NCBI GenBank assembly: GCA_023269545.1
Contig: JAHFTB010000004.1
Span: 1 to 64,000 of the forward strand
Reading direction: 5' to 3'
Length of the DNA stretch: 64,000 nt
Source of the DNA: Verrucomicrobiota bacterium
GTDB taxonomy: Bacteria > Verrucomicrobiota > Verrucomicrobiia > Chthoniobacterales > Xiphinematobacteraceae
Every line of letters begins with the position of its first letter. Positions within the stretch are counted from its first letter, which is position 1. Of this stretch, positions 18,014 through 26,635 are shown piece by piece. Under the pieces are notes generated by a model. That model worked only from the letters and a program-made list of their open reading frames with translations. It ran no database searches and had not been told where the DNA came from. The position numbers and the translations under genes are program-made.

Positions 18014-18052
18014 ATTCCAGCGAGGCGCAAAATAGAGGCCCTATTTGAAATA

Positions 18053-18481
18053 TTATTCCTGAGCTGTTCTTGCCGGTCGTTTTAGGCTGAGTCGAATTTT
18101 ATCCAAAATCCCATTTACAAAACGCCCGGATTCTTCGGTACTATATTTTTTGGCAATTTCGATCGCCTCGTTGATAGAAACCACAGGTGGAATCTCCGGG
18201 CAGTGTAACATCTCATAAATGGCCATGCGCAAGATATTTCTGTCGACAGAAGAAATTCGGGCTAATTCATAGTTCTGCGTACTTGAACCAATTATTTCAT
18301 CGATGGGAATCAGATGTTGCAAGACACCTCGGATGAGCCCATCACAAAATCGACGTGCACTCGGGCTAAGTCCCCGTAAAGCATAAAACTCCGGCAAGTC
18401 CGAGATATCGGAATCGTGGTTGATATCAGTCTGATATAAAAATTGAACGGCAGCCTCTCTGCCCTCTCTGCGAACGCCCAT
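18053..18481 (-). CDS. nusB: Transcription antitermination factor NusB
   Basis: A 142-residue all-helical RNA-binding protein that, with NusE (S10), binds boxA RNA and supports antitermination in rRNA operons. Family features are the N-terminal RREGREAAVQFLYQTDIN, the middle SVDRNILRMAIYEML and the C-terminal ending VSINEAIEIAKKYSTEESGRFVNGILDKI. It begins 5 bp after ribH, the common ribH-nusB arrangement, so the two are almost certainly co-transcribed. Confidence 0.95.
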   Translation of the reverse strand: MGVRREGREAAVQFLYQTDINHDSDISDLPEFYALRGLSPSARRFCDGLIRGVLQHLIPIDEIIGSSTQNYELARISSVDRNILRMAIYEMLHCPEIPPVVSINEAIEIAKKYSTEESGRFVNGILDKIRLSLKRPARTAQE

Positions 18482-18486
18482 GAGAT

Positions 18487-18963
18487 TTATTTGTAAAGAT
18501 TCTTAGTGATGTGTGCCATTTCTACAGCGACTCGTGCGGCTTCTCTTCCACGGTCGTATTCCCTTCCCACACGCTGCTTGGCTTGTTCTTCATTGTTTAC
18601 CAGAAGCACTTCATGGACAACGGGAATGGAAAATTCCAAAGAAATTTGTAACAAAGCGTTTGTAACAGCAGTGCCAATCAAATCGCCGTGTACTGTCTCC
18701 CCGCGGATAATCACTCCCAGGGCGATCAGAGCTTGGTAACGTTTAGTTTGAGCTAATAATTTCACGACCAAAGGAATCTCAAATGCTCCCGGAACAGAAA
18801 AAGAGTCGATTGGAGCGCCTGGCTGCAAACCAGACAGTTCCTTGCACGTGGAATCCGCCAAAGCGTGCGAAAATTCCAGATTATATTGACCCACGACTAC
18901 TCCAAACGGAGCAAGATTCTTTTGGGTTTCCATTTCGGGTTTCACCCCGCTCGATTTTGCCAT
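18487..18963 (-). CDS. ribH: 6,7-dimethyl-8-ribityllumazine synthase
   Basis: A 158-residue enzyme that condenses 5-amino-6-ribitylamino-uracil with dihydroxybutanone phosphate, the penultimate step of riboflavin synthesis. Typical motifs are the SVPGAFEIPLVVK turn that binds the pyrimidine, ALGVIIRGETVHGDLI with the catalytic His region, and VGREYDRGREAARVAVEMA at the C terminus. It lies between ribBA and nusB; RibBA makes its four-carbon substrate. The gap to ribBA is 78 bp. Confidence 0.96.
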   Translation of the reverse strand: MAKSSGVKPEMETQKNLAPFGVVVGQYNLEFSHALADSTCKELSGLQPGAPIDSFSVPGAFEIPLVVKLLAQTKRYQALIALGVIIRGETVHGDLIGTAVTNALLQISLEFSIPVVHEVLLVNNEEQAKQRVGREYDRGREAARVAVEMAHITKNLYK

Positions 18964-19041
18964 CCGATGATCATCTCTAAATTAGAATACGACGCAATCC
19001 CGTATCCCTATTTGAATAAAAAATATCGAATGAGTGGGTAG

Positions 19042-20349
19042 TTATAGACGATGTCCCATTTTTAGCTTTTTTGTAGCAAGGTACTTAGCGTTATGGGGGT
19101 TTTCTGAAATTTTCAAAGGAACTTGCTCGGTAATTTCTAAGTCGTAGCCTTGGAGCCCCACTACTTTTCTGGGATTATTAGTAAGTAGCCGAATACGACG
19201 CACGCCAAGGTCGCTGAGAATTTGAGCGCCCAGTCCATATTCACGTAAATCCATGGGAAAGCCCAAACGTTCATTAGCTTCCACCGTATCCAATCCCTTC
19301 TCCTGTAATCTGTAAGCAAGAATCTTTGATTCCAAGCCGATTCCTCGGCCCTCTTGGCGCATATAGACGAGAATCCCTTTTTTTTCAGCGGAGATTTTTT
19401 CGAGTGCGGCATGGAGTTGAGGGCCGCAGTCGCAGCGTTTGGAGGCAAACACGTCTCCCGTCAAACATTCACTATGGACGCGAACGAGGGTAGGTTCTTC
19501 GGGAGTGAGATTGCCCTTTACCAAGGCGAGATGGTGTTGCCCATCTACCTTTGAAGCATAGAGATAGAGTCGAAAATCTCCATAATCCGTGGGAAGGGAA
19601 ATGGTTTCGCATAATTCCACGAGCTTTTCACTCTTCCTGCGATAAGCAATGAGGTCCTGAATGGTGCAAAGTTTCAAACCATGCTTCTTACGAAAACGAA
19701 GCAGATCCGGCATTCGTGCCATAGTACCATCTTCGTTGAGAATTTCGCAGAGGACTCCGGAAGGATCAAGGCCCGCCAAGCGCGCAAGATCCACTGCTGC
19801 TTCGGTATGACCTGCTCGTTGAAGAACTCCTCCTTCCTTAGCTTGCAAAGGGAATATGTGACCAGGTTGGACAAGACTCTTATGTTTTGAACGAGGATTG
19901 GAAAGAATGCGAATGGTCTTTGCGCGGTCGTGGACACTAATGCCCGTGGCGATGCCTTCGCGAGCGTCGACGGAGACTGTAAAATCAGTTTGATGGCATT
20001 CGCGATTATTCTCCACCATTCGAGAAAGTCCAAGTTGTTGAGCACGCCGAGGTAATACGGGAACACAAATGAGGCCTCGACCAAATCGGGCCATGAAATT
20101 TACCGCCGCCGGAGTGACTTTTTCCGCGGCCATAATCAAATCCCCTTCATTTTCGCGGTCTTCATCGTCCGTCACTATTACCATGCGCCCTTCACGAATC
20201 TCTGCGATGACGTCAGAAATTGGATCGGAAATGGGGGAAAAGGCCTTGGGGGATAGCTTTGGCTTACGAGTGGATTTTTTAATGAGGACTTTTTTCTTAG
20301 ATGAGGAAATCTTGCGCTGAGTGGATGAATGAGTTGTGACTGCGCTCAT
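19042..20349 (-). CDS. ribBA: Bifunctional 3,4-dihydroxy-2-butanone-4-phosphate synthase / GTP cyclohydrolase II
   Basis: A 435-residue enzyme for both entry branches of riboflavin synthesis. The RibB domain (about 40-240) has [30 protein letters not shown] and [14 protein letters not shown]. The RibA domain (about 245-430) has the zinc cysteines in [17 protein letters not shown] and the GTP-binding [14 protein letters not shown] basic Lys/Ser-rich N-terminal extension of about 35 residues precedes the RibB domain. It heads the run to ribH and nusB. I see no FMN riboswitch upstream; the upstream gap instead holds an inverted repeat (20374-20436). Confidence 0.96.
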   Translation of the reverse strand: MSAVTTHSSTQRKISSSKKKVLIKKSTRKPKLSPKAFSPISDPISDVIAEIREGRMVIVTDDEDRENEGDLIMAAEKVTPAAVNFMARFGRGLICVPVLPRRAQQLGLSRMVENNRECHQTDFTVSVDAREGIATGISVHDRAKTIRILSNPRSKHKSLVQPGHIFPLQAKEGGVLQRAGHTEAAVDLARLAGLDPSGVLCEILNEDGTMARMPDLLRFRKKHGLKLCTIQDLIAYRRKSEKLVELCETISLPTDYGDFRLYLYASKVDGQHHLALVKGNLTPEEPTLVRVHSECLTGDVFASKRCDCGPQLHAALEKISAEKKGILVYMRQEGRGIGLESKILAYRLQEKGLDTVEANERLGFPMDLREYGLGAQILSDLGVRRIRLLTNNPRKVVGLQGYDLEITEQVPLKISENPHNAKYLATKKLKMGHRL

Positions 20350-20373
20350 AACAGTTCGGAGTGGGTGGTTCGG

Positions 20374-20436
20374 AGTTCGTAGAAGTTGCTGGTTGATAGT
20401 TTGCGCAGCTTTTTTAGGCTGTATGGTCTACGAACT
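20374..20436. repeat. Inverted repeat in the prc-ribBA gap
   Basis: AGTTCGTAG (20374-20382) pairs with CTACGAACT (20428-20436), and just inside and outside lie GTTGCTGG and CCAGCGAC, which can pair in an overlapping alternative hairpin. The 115-bp gap is thus able to form two mutually exclusive structures between the end of prc and the start of ribBA. It may be a terminator for prc or a leader element for ribBA. Confidence 0.5.
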
Positions 20437-20464
20437 ACGAGCCAGCGACTACGCACTAATCGTG

Positions 20465-22876
20465 CTAGGGCACATTTGTTGGAGTAACTCTTGCTGTTTT
20501 CTCCTCCCGTTTTGCTGCCGCAGTGAGATCAATCAAATCTTGAGCAATGCGTAAGGCCTCATTTTTGATGGGGTCCAGGCCGGGTTTGGATGAATTTGAA
20601 AGGTCAGAGGTATCTGATGAATCTCCATTAAGATCTATGAGCCGATTTTTTTTGTCATATTTCACGGGTTCTAAGTTAGGGCGATGAACGGTATCGAGTG
20701 TCACGCTGTATTCCTTCATATCGATACTTGCGCTACGGGCGGCGCGTTCCTTTTCGAAGTGAGCTTGCCGTGCTTTTGATTCCTGCAATTCAGTTTTTCT
20801 TATTTTTTCGTTAAGTGACACGGCATTTTCATCTAAGCGCTTACGGATGCGCTGCATTTCTTCGCGAATATAGGCGAATTCAGAATCCGTAGCGACTCGA
20901 GCTGTAGAGCGCGTGCGCAGTTGATCTAGGAAAAGATTACCTACAAATCGTGTAAAGGCTACCGGAGGAACTTCATCATAAGGAAGCGCATTAGGTAGAG
21001 CACCCTCTCCAATTTGGGGATTATCATATAGGGAAGGTAAAATAATGTCCGATTCCACTCCTTTAAGTTGAGTGGAACCACCTTTAATACGATAAAATTT
21101 CTGAATCGTAAGTTTCAGACTACCAGCATCAGCGGCCGCTAAACTGAAGAAGGGCATGAATCGTCCTACATCTAATACAGTTTGAACCGTACCTTTGCAA
21201 AATGTGCGGGAGTCCCCCACAATCACAGCACGACCATAGTCCTGGAGTGCTGCGGCAAAGATTTCGCTGGCAGAGGCACTAAGATGATTGACCAGAACTA
21301 ATAGTGGTCCTTTGTACATATTTCTCGCATCGTCACAATATGATACGGAAATTCTCCCAGTATTATCTTTCACTTGAACGACAGGGCCTTTGGGAACAAA
21401 AAGTCCGGTAAGACTAATGGCTTCTTGAAGAGAACCTCCTCCATTTCTACGTAAATCCATAATAAGTCCTTCAATGTGTTCTTGTTCAAGTCGCTTAAGC
21501 AAGAGCGTCACATCTCGTGTAGTATTTGCCTGAGGGCCGGTAGCACGGGGATCGATATTGGCGTAGAAAGACGGTAAGGTAATCCATCCGAGACGGGTAG
21601 TTCCACCATTGGGACGTCGTAAGTCAATGATTTCAGCTTTTGCCTGCTGATCCTTAAGTTTTACTTCATCACGAGTCAGTTCGATAAGTTTGCGTTTGGA
21701 TCCATCTGTCGAATCTCCGGGAATGATTAGAAGTCGTACTAACGTGCCTTTTTTGCCGCGGATGCGTTCAACGACCTTCTCCAAATTCATGTTTACCACG
21801 TCTTCGAAAGGAGCCTGTCCCTGTGCCACTCCAATGATGCGGTCATTGACTTTTAACCGCCCATCCTTATCTGCCGGACCACCTGGGATGATGTCGGTCA
21901 CTCGTGTGTATCCATCAGCATCTCGCAGGACAGCACCTACACCGACGAGGGAAAGTTTCATCTGAATGGCAAAGTTTTCCATCTTGTCCGGACTCATGTA
22001 TTCGGAGTGCGGATCATAACTTTGAGAAACAGCTGATAAAAATTTGGAAACCACATCGAAATCTTTTTCGTCTTCCAATTCACGCAGAATGCCGTCGTAG
22101 CGACGTGCTACAGTTTCTTCCGGAGTTTTAGGAGGGTTTAACCGGGCAATTTCGTCTGCGGAAAGCTGATTTTTGATTTCCGAAGATTCCAAAACCAATT
22201 CTTTACTGCTCTCAGGAGTTGCTTTTTCGGAAGCCGGCGCATTTTTCTTATCTTCTTTCTTATCCCCGCTCGCTTTTGAAACAGGATTTGTCACAAAAGT
22301 GCCTCCAAGCCGCTCTTGAAGAATTTGAGCTTTGATCCAGGAATTCCAGAGTTTGTCAGCTGCCGTTTCATCAGCGGGCCATGGAACCTTATCCCGATTG
22401 AGGAGAACGGTTTCCCGGGTTGTGAAAGAAAGTGGTTGCTTTAGCAGAAGCTTATTTTTGGTGATTCGCTCCTCCACACGTTTTTTATAAACAGCATAGA
22501 TTTCTCGGGCCGGGGTAAGGTCTCCTCGCAAAATAGCATTGCTTAATGTAGTTAAGTACTGGTTTGAAAAGGAGTTGACGTCCTCTTGAGTCAAATAGAC
22601 ACGATTCGGATCGAGTAAACGCAAGTAGCTATCGAGGATCTTCTGGGAAGCTGCTTCATCCAGCTTTTGGCGCGTATAATGTCCTTGCTCTAAGAGACGA
22701 GCCACAGACACCTCCACTTGGCTGGGATCCGCCAAGGAATCCGTTCGGGCTATGGGACTTAACAGCGAAAGGCTGTGTGATTCATTTACCCGTGCTGAGG
22801 AATTTGCCTGGACAGTGGATATCTGAACAGAGAGAAAAAAGGCTACCGCCAATGCGGCAACAGAGGAAAATTTCAT
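20465..22876 (-). CDS. prc: Carboxy-terminal processing protease (Prc/Tsp family, S41)
   Basis: An 803-residue periplasmic serine protease. It has a signal peptide (about 1-24), a helical N-terminal region, a PDZ domain at about 305-385 (LSLVGVGAVLRDADGYTRVT then GPADKDGRLKVNDRI), and an S41 catalytic core with NHLSASASEIFAAALQDYGR (nucleophile Ser in SAS) and the general-base Lys in FCKGTVQTV. A Lys/Glu-rich C-terminal tail follows, as in long Prc proteins. The residue before the catalytic Lys is Cys where most homologues have Gly. An acidic/lysine-rich insert of about 35 residues lies near 205-240. Likely roles are tail-specific processing or degradation of periplasmic proteins, including peptidoglycan enzymes. 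Confidence 0.93.
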   Translation of the reverse strand: MKFSSVAALAVAFFLSVQISTVQANSSARVNESHSLSLLSPIARTDSLADPSQVEVSVARLLEQGHYTRQKLDEAASQKILDSYLRLLDPNRVYLTQEDVNSFSNQYLTTLSNAILRGDLTPAREIYAVYKKRVEERITKNKLLLKQPLSFTTRETVLLNRDKVPWPADETAADKLWNSWIKAQILQERLGGTFVTNPVSKASGDKKEDKKNAPASEKATPESSKELVLESSEIKNQLSADEIARLNPPKTPEETVARRYDGILRELEDEKDFDVVSKFLSAVSQSYDPHSEYMSPDKMENFAIQMKLSLVGVGAVLRDADGYTRVTDIIPGGPADKDGRLKVNDRIIGVAQGQAPFEDVVNMNLEKVVERIRGKKGTLVRLLIIPGDSTDGSKRKLIELTRDEVKLKDQQAKAEIIDLRRPNGGTTRLGWITLPSFYANIDPRATGPQANTTRDVTLLLKRLEQEHIEGLIMDLRRNGGGSLQEAISLTGLFVPKGPVVQVKDNTGRISVSYCDDARNMYKGPLLVLVNHLSASASEIFAAALQDYGRAVIVGDSRTFCKGTVQTVLDVGRFMPFFSLAAADAGSLKLTIQKFYRIKGGSTQLKGVESDIILPSLYDNPQIGEGALPNALPYDEVPPVAFTRFVGNLFLDQLRTRSTARVATDSEFAYIREEMQRIRKRLDENAVSLNEKIRKTELQESKARQAHFEKERAARSASIDMKEYSVTLDTVHRPNLEPVKYDKKNRLIDLNGDSSDTSDLSNSSKPGLDPIKNEALRIAQDLIDLTAAAKREEKTARVTPTNVP

Positions 22877-22987
22877 TTTAACTTACTGAGGTTATCGCAT
22901 CGTATCTATAAAAAGGCAAATGAGATTCCCAAAGGTCTATCCGATCACACTCAGCTATATATTCCTTTTTTACACTCATTTTTCTTT

Positions 22988-23593
22988 ATGATCCAGTTTA
23001 AACACTTCACCGGAGGAGTTTGGGAAACCCATGGGTATTTGGTTCAAGCCCCCCAAGGAGGCATCCTTATTGATGCTCCGGAAGGAGCGGACCAGCACTT
23101 TGCTTCCGAACGAATTGACTTGTTGCTTCTCACACATGGGCATTTTGATCACATTGTAGATGCGGCGCGTATTCACCGCCGTCACCGCTGCCGGGTAGGG
23201 ATTCATAGAGACAGTGTCCCAATGCTCAGTGAACCGGATTTCTTTAAAAAAATGGGATTTGCCTTGGAAATCGAGACTCTCCAGCCGGATTTATTGTTGG
23301 AAGAGAGCGATAGTATGGATTTCCTTGGACTTAATTTTCAAACCTTCTTAGTTCCGGGCCATTGTCCAGGCAGTCTCTGTTTTTTCACCCAACCCGATGG
23401 TCCACTTTTTGGAGGTGATGTTCTTTTTCGAGAAGGAGTCGGTCGTTGGGATCTTCCCGGTGGCAATCGTGAGATTCTTATAGAAGGCATCCACGGGAAG
23501 CTGCTTACATTGCCAGATGAAATACAGGTCTACCCGGGACATGGTCCTTCGACCACCATTGGGTATGAAAAACAAAACAATCCGTTTTTGTAA
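22988..23593 (+). CDS. Metallo-beta-lactamase-fold hydrolase (glyoxalase II-like)
   Basis: A 201-residue metal hydrolase with the dinuclear-metal signature THGHFDH (His-x-His-x-Asp-His), further ligands in VPGHCPGS and FGGDVLF, and the C-terminal PGHGPSTTIG. This arrangement is that of short glyoxalase II-like thioester hydrolases (YcbL type), so a hydroxyacylglutathione or related thioester is the likely substrate, though this cannot be settled from sequence. It is divergent from prc with a 111-bp gap. Confidence 0.9.
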   Translation: MIQFKHFTGGVWETHGYLVQAPQGGILIDAPEGADQHFASERIDLLLLTHGHFDHIVDAARIHRRHRCRVGIHRDSVPMLSEPDFFKKMGFALEIETLQPDLLLEESDSMDFLGLNFQTFLVPGHCPGSLCFFTQPDGPLFGGDVLFREGVGRWDLPGGNREILIEGIHGKLLTLPDEIQVYPGHGPSTTIGYEKQNNPFL

Positions 23594-23896
23594 AATCCAC
23601 GACATTCCCTGTCAACTCATGAAAGACTTGGAGGGGGAGCCCAGCGCATCACATTCATGCTTATTTTACCGATGTTACGCAGGCGCCCGAAAAAGCTGAA
23701 GTTCTGCGTGTAATAAAATCGAAGTTCTCCTCTAAAGCAAACCAGCCCTCCATTCGCACAAAGCGCAATTTCAAGTTGCCCATACAGGGGTTGTATCATC
23801 TGGCGCATCATTTCGTTTTATCAGTTATTTATATAGGAATTTCGTAACTACTCAGCCCCCTGGAAATTGATGGAGGAAATGCTATAATGGAAGACC
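23594..23896. other. Intergenic stretch with one partial repeat
   Basis: No credible gene. The only recognisable item is TATAGGAATTTCGTAA (23833-23848), which matches the left part of the dispersed palindromic repeat. A TATAAT-like hexamer at about 23883 lies just before the small downstream gene but without a well-spaced -35. Confidence 0.45.
23832..23848. repeat. Partial copy of the dispersed palindromic repeat
   Basis: TATAGGAATTTCG matches the left half found in copy B and, in reverse, the end of copy D. It breaks off after TTCGTAA, so it is a half copy. Confidence 0.45.
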
Positions 23897-24112
23897 ATGA
23901 AAAGAGAGCTGCCAGATCTCAGGCAACTGACCTCCGAAGAAAAAGAGGAACTGATCAGCTTGCTCAAGCACGCTCATCAAAAAGCAGAGTCCGCTAAACT
24001 GTTGGCACCCCATCAAATTGGATACATACGTTCTGTTTATGAAATGATTTTAGATCAGGACGATGCAGCCCACCCGCCTAGAATAAAGTTCATTTGCGAG
24101 TTATATTTATAG
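23897..24112 (+). CDS. Small hypothetical protein
   Basis: A 71-residue, highly charged, probably helical protein (LTSEEKEELISLLKHAHQKAE) without known motifs. It sits 15 bp upstream of the GspF/PilC-like gene and in the same direction, so it may be co-transcribed with it. Its last codons and TAG stop fall in copy C of the dispersed repeat, so the original C terminus may have been longer. It could also be a spurious frame, although the spacing and direction favour a real gene. Confidence 0.5.
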   Translation: MKRELPDLRQLTSEEKEELISLLKHAHQKAESAKLLAPHQIGYIRSVYEMILDQDDAAHPPRIKFICELYL

Positions 24113-24156
24113 CGAAATCAGTGTGAAATGAGCATGAATTTTCCTGGGCTTTTTGA
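24108..24156 (+). repeat. Dispersed palindromic repeat, copy C
   Basis: TATAGCGAAATCAGTGTGAA continues to ATGAGCATGAATTTTCCTGG and a TTTTTGAG end. It contains the TAG stop of the small upstream gene and both candidate ATG codons of the GspF-like gene, so the repeat provides the translation start (MSMNFPGLFE) of that gene. Confidence 0.75.
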
Positions 24157-25210
24157 GAGAAAGTCGGTCAAGACCAGGGTGCTGATGGTTTTTACTCGCC
24201 AGCTAGCAACTTTGATCGATGCCGGTTTTCCGTTGTTAAATGGGTTGGCGATATTAGGTCGTCAAGAAAAAGACCCTGTATTTCGCAAGGTTCTCTCAAG
24301 CATTTCGGATTCCATTCGCCGTGGGGAAACTTTTTCCGAAAGCCTTAAGAGGCATCCGGCAATTTTCAGCAATTTTTTTATTCACATGGTTCATGCGGGT
24401 GAAGTGGGCGGTATTATGGTGTTCGCGTTTCTACGATTGGCAGAATTTCAAGAAAAAGCCCATAAGCTTCGCAACAAAGTAGTAGCCGCCATAGCCTATC
24501 CTCTTCTGGTGATAGTTACCGCTGTTGCGATTTTATGTTTTCTTACTGAGGTCATTATTCCGAAATTCCAGTCCCTTCTCCCGGAGATTTTGGGCGACAA
24601 GCCCATGCCTCCATTGACAAATTTCGTTGCGAACGCCGGCGGATTATTTCGGGAAAACTCCCTAGGAATTCTCGGAGGATTTTTAGTATGTTTTATCGTT
24701 TTTCGGTGGATACCCTATGTGCCGAAAGGCAAATATTTGTTAGATGATTGGAAGCTGAAGCTTCCATTTTTAGGAGATCTCATCCGTCGGCATGCTATTT
24801 CTTCTTTCAGCCGAACTTTGGGCACGCTGATCACCAGCGGCGTACCAATTTTACAAGCATTGATGCTCACTCGGGAAACGATGGGAAATTTGAAATTTGC
24901 GGCAGCCATCGATCAGATATACAATAGTGTTCAATCAGGTGAATCTATCAGTCATCCTCTGGCGGCATCCAATGTATTTCCACCCATGGCTATTAGCATG
25001 ATTCATGTAGGGGAAGAAACCGGCCAACTTTCTCAAATGTTGCTGAAGATTGCTGATATTTATGAGGATGAAGTAGAAACCGCATTGGCAGGTTTGACGT
25101 CCCTCATCGAACCCACTATTATTATTTTTCTGGCTTTTTTAGTGGGGACAATTGTCATTGCGCTTTTTTTGCCACTAATGTCTATCGCAAATGATTTTTC
25201 CACGCCTTAA
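24128..25210 (+). CDS. Type II secretion / type IV pilus inner-membrane platform protein (GspF/PilC family)
   Basis: A 360-residue polytopic protein with two repeated GspF domains. The first (about 20-140) has FTRQLATLIDAGFPLLNGLAIL and the second (about 220-345) has FSRTLGTLITSGVPILQAL, each followed by hydrophobic helices near 115-140, 175-195 and 325-350. Such proteins form the membrane platform that couples the assembly ATPase to the pseudopilus. No ATPase (GspE/PilB) or pilin gene is adjacent; an isolated gspF-like gene is common when the system is scattered. The start codon is inside a copy of the dispersed repeat; the first ten residues are therefore repeat-encoded. Confidence 0.92.
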   Translation: MSMNFPGLFERKSVKTRVLMVFTRQLATLIDAGFPLLNGLAILGRQEKDPVFRKVLSSISDSIRRGETFSESLKRHPAIFSNFFIHMVHAGEVGGIMVFAFLRLAEFQEKAHKLRNKVVAAIAYPLLVIVTAVAILCFLTEVIIPKFQSLLPEILGDKPMPPLTNFVANAGGLFRENSLGILGGFLVCFIVFRWIPYVPKGKYLLDDWKLKLPFLGDLIRRHAISSFSRTLGTLITSGVPILQALMLTRETMGNLKFAAAIDQIYNSVQSGESISHPLAASNVFPPMAISMIHVGEETGQLSQMLLKIADIYEDEVETALAGLTSLIEPTIIIFLAFLVGTIVIALFLPLMSIANDFSTP

Positions 25211-25369
25211 TCTTCTGAAAGGCGTTTTGAGAGTGTTTACCTAGAGCCTGTACGGAAACTGCAGAACAAGTAAATATGAGGGTTTAGGAGGGAAAAAAAG
25301 AGGGCATGAGCAGTGAAAAACACTGTCATGCCAAAAATCGAGCGGTTATAATTTTTCTGTTAACAAAAA

Positions 25370-26134
25370 ATGACTGCACCGATGGAAAAAATCCTAGAGA
25401 TACAAGAGCAACTTCGTCCAGCCCTTCCTGGAGTAATAGGCTGAAAAGATTACCGAGAACAGGAAGAACTTTTAAAGCGAGTGGATCAGATATTGAAAAG
25501 AAGCGGAGTAGAGGCGAAATTTGTGAGACTCAGCTGAGAAAAGTGCCAGAGCAGAACAAAAAAAGTAGCCACCCAGAAAGATCACATTCGATGGAGCATA
25601 CGCAGCGAACAAGCGCTACGCTGCACGATACTTAAAAATCTACTCAGAGAAGACTATCGAGGAATGAGCATTAATTTAGGACAGAGCGTCTTATTTCGGT
25701 GGTTTTGTAGAATACCGGAACTTGAAATGACGAGAATTCCCGGTAAGAGCACCCTACAAGAATATGGATAATGGTTGCCGTTAGAAGAAATGGAAAAGAT
25801 ATTAAAACAACTGCGTGAAGCGCTCAGCAACCAAGAAAAAGCTCTGGAAATAGGATGAGAAAACGAACTGGAAATGGAAGCCGCATGGATAGATTCCACC
25901 TGCTTAAAGGCCAATATCCACTTTCCAATCGATTGGGTATTACTGCGAGATGCAGTGCGTACCTTAGTAAAAGCCATCCTAGTCATCCGTAAACATGGAC
26001 TAAAAATACGCATGCCCGAACAGGAAACATTCCTAGCGGCGATCAATGGACAAACCATGGCAATGAGCGCAGCCCTTCGGAGCAAAACAGAGAGTAAAAA
26101 AGCCCGGAAAAAAGCACTATCAAGCACAAAGTAG
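25370..26134 (+). pseudogene. Transposase pseudogene with four in-frame stops (ISNCY-like)
   Basis: One uninterrupted reading frame over 765 bp encodes a recognisable transposase N-terminal two-thirds: EKILEIQEQLRPALPGVIG, LLKRVDQILKRSGVEAKFV, EQALRCTILKNLLREDYRGM, a DSTCLKANIHFPIDWVLLRD block with the first catalytic Asp, and RKHGLKIRMPEQE. It is broken by TGA at 25442, TGA at 25535, TAA at 25769 and TGA at 25856, with no frameshift. All four can be explained by single substitutions, several by C to T. Genes elsewhere in the window use TGA as a normal stop, so recoding is unlikely. The C-terminal part is missing; the sequence runs straight into a BrnT-like frame at about 26119. Confidence 0.8.
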
Positions 26135-26355
26135 AATGTGGAGAGGCCGAATCAGTCTTTGTTGCTAAAGATTTGAAATTTCTCGAGGATAGCAAGCATT
26201 CAAATAATGAATGGCGATGCCACACGTATGGAACCTCTTCTTTGCAGCGACCATTGAGTATTACTTTTACAGTGTGTGACAATTTTATACGTGTCATTTC
26301 AGCGCGCCCTATGAACCAACGAGAGAGAAAACTATATGGCTATCAGAAAAAATAA
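26119..26355 (+). pseudogene. BrnT-type toxin, N-terminally truncated
   Basis: The frame ending at TAA 26353-26355 has the hallmarks of the C-terminal three-quarters of BrnT, a RelE-fold ribonuclease: IKHKVECGEAESVF, a central strand block, then FIRVISARPMNQRERKLYGY (the conserved R-I-I-S-A-R-x-x-x-x-x-E-R motif). The usual N-terminal beta-strand and D-x-x-K-x-x-x-N segment is missing, because the decayed transposase adjoins directly. No good start codon lies at the front of the frame; the first ATG is at 26173. It overlaps brnA by 20 bp, the normal toxin-antitoxin coupling. The toxin is probably inactive. Confidence 0.75.
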
Positions 26356-26635
26356 TAAACTCTATGTTCCGGATGAGCCTGATGATAGTACTGATCATCT
26401 TGATTTATCTAAGGCTGTTTCGGTACATCTCCCAAATCTAAAATTATCTACGGAAACAATTTCGCTTCGGATGCCGTTATCGTTGCTAGACCTCATTAAA
26501 ATTGAAGCAAATAAACAAGATGTCCCATATCAATCGCTCATTAAAATAGCGTTGGCTGAGAAATTTGAGCATCGTGCTGTTGGAAGAAAATCGAAGCGTC
26601 ATACGACAGCGAAAAAACAGCGCGCTCGGGCGTGA
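26336..26635 (+). CDS. brnA: BrnA-family antitoxin
   Basis: A 99-residue ribbon-helix-helix antitoxin. The C-terminal half has the RHH pattern STETISLRMPLSLLDLIKIEA followed by QDVPYQSLIKIALAEKF. The N-terminal half is polar and would wrap the BrnT partner. BrnA normally dimerises, binds its own promoter and neutralises BrnT. Here the toxin upstream has lost its N terminus, so the antitoxin appears orphaned. The C-terminal tail is very basic (KSKRHTTAKKQRARA). The gene overlaps the truncated toxin at the front and an LPD38-like frame at the back. Confidence 0.85.
   Translation: MAIRKNNKLYVPDEPDDSTDHLDLSKAVSVHLPNLKLSTETISLRMPLSLLDLIKIEANKQDVPYQSLIKIALAEKFEHRAVGRKSKRHTTAKKQRARA

Noticed and set aside
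20350-20464. FMN riboswitch upstream of ribBA
   Set aside because: The conserved FMN-binding core sequences were not found; only simple inverted repeats are visible.
25370-26134. Stop-codon readthrough or an alternative genetic code in the transposase with three TGA codons
   Set aside because: smc, argD, dapA and other intact genes end in TGA in their expected places, and a TAA also interrupts the same frame. Decay is simpler.
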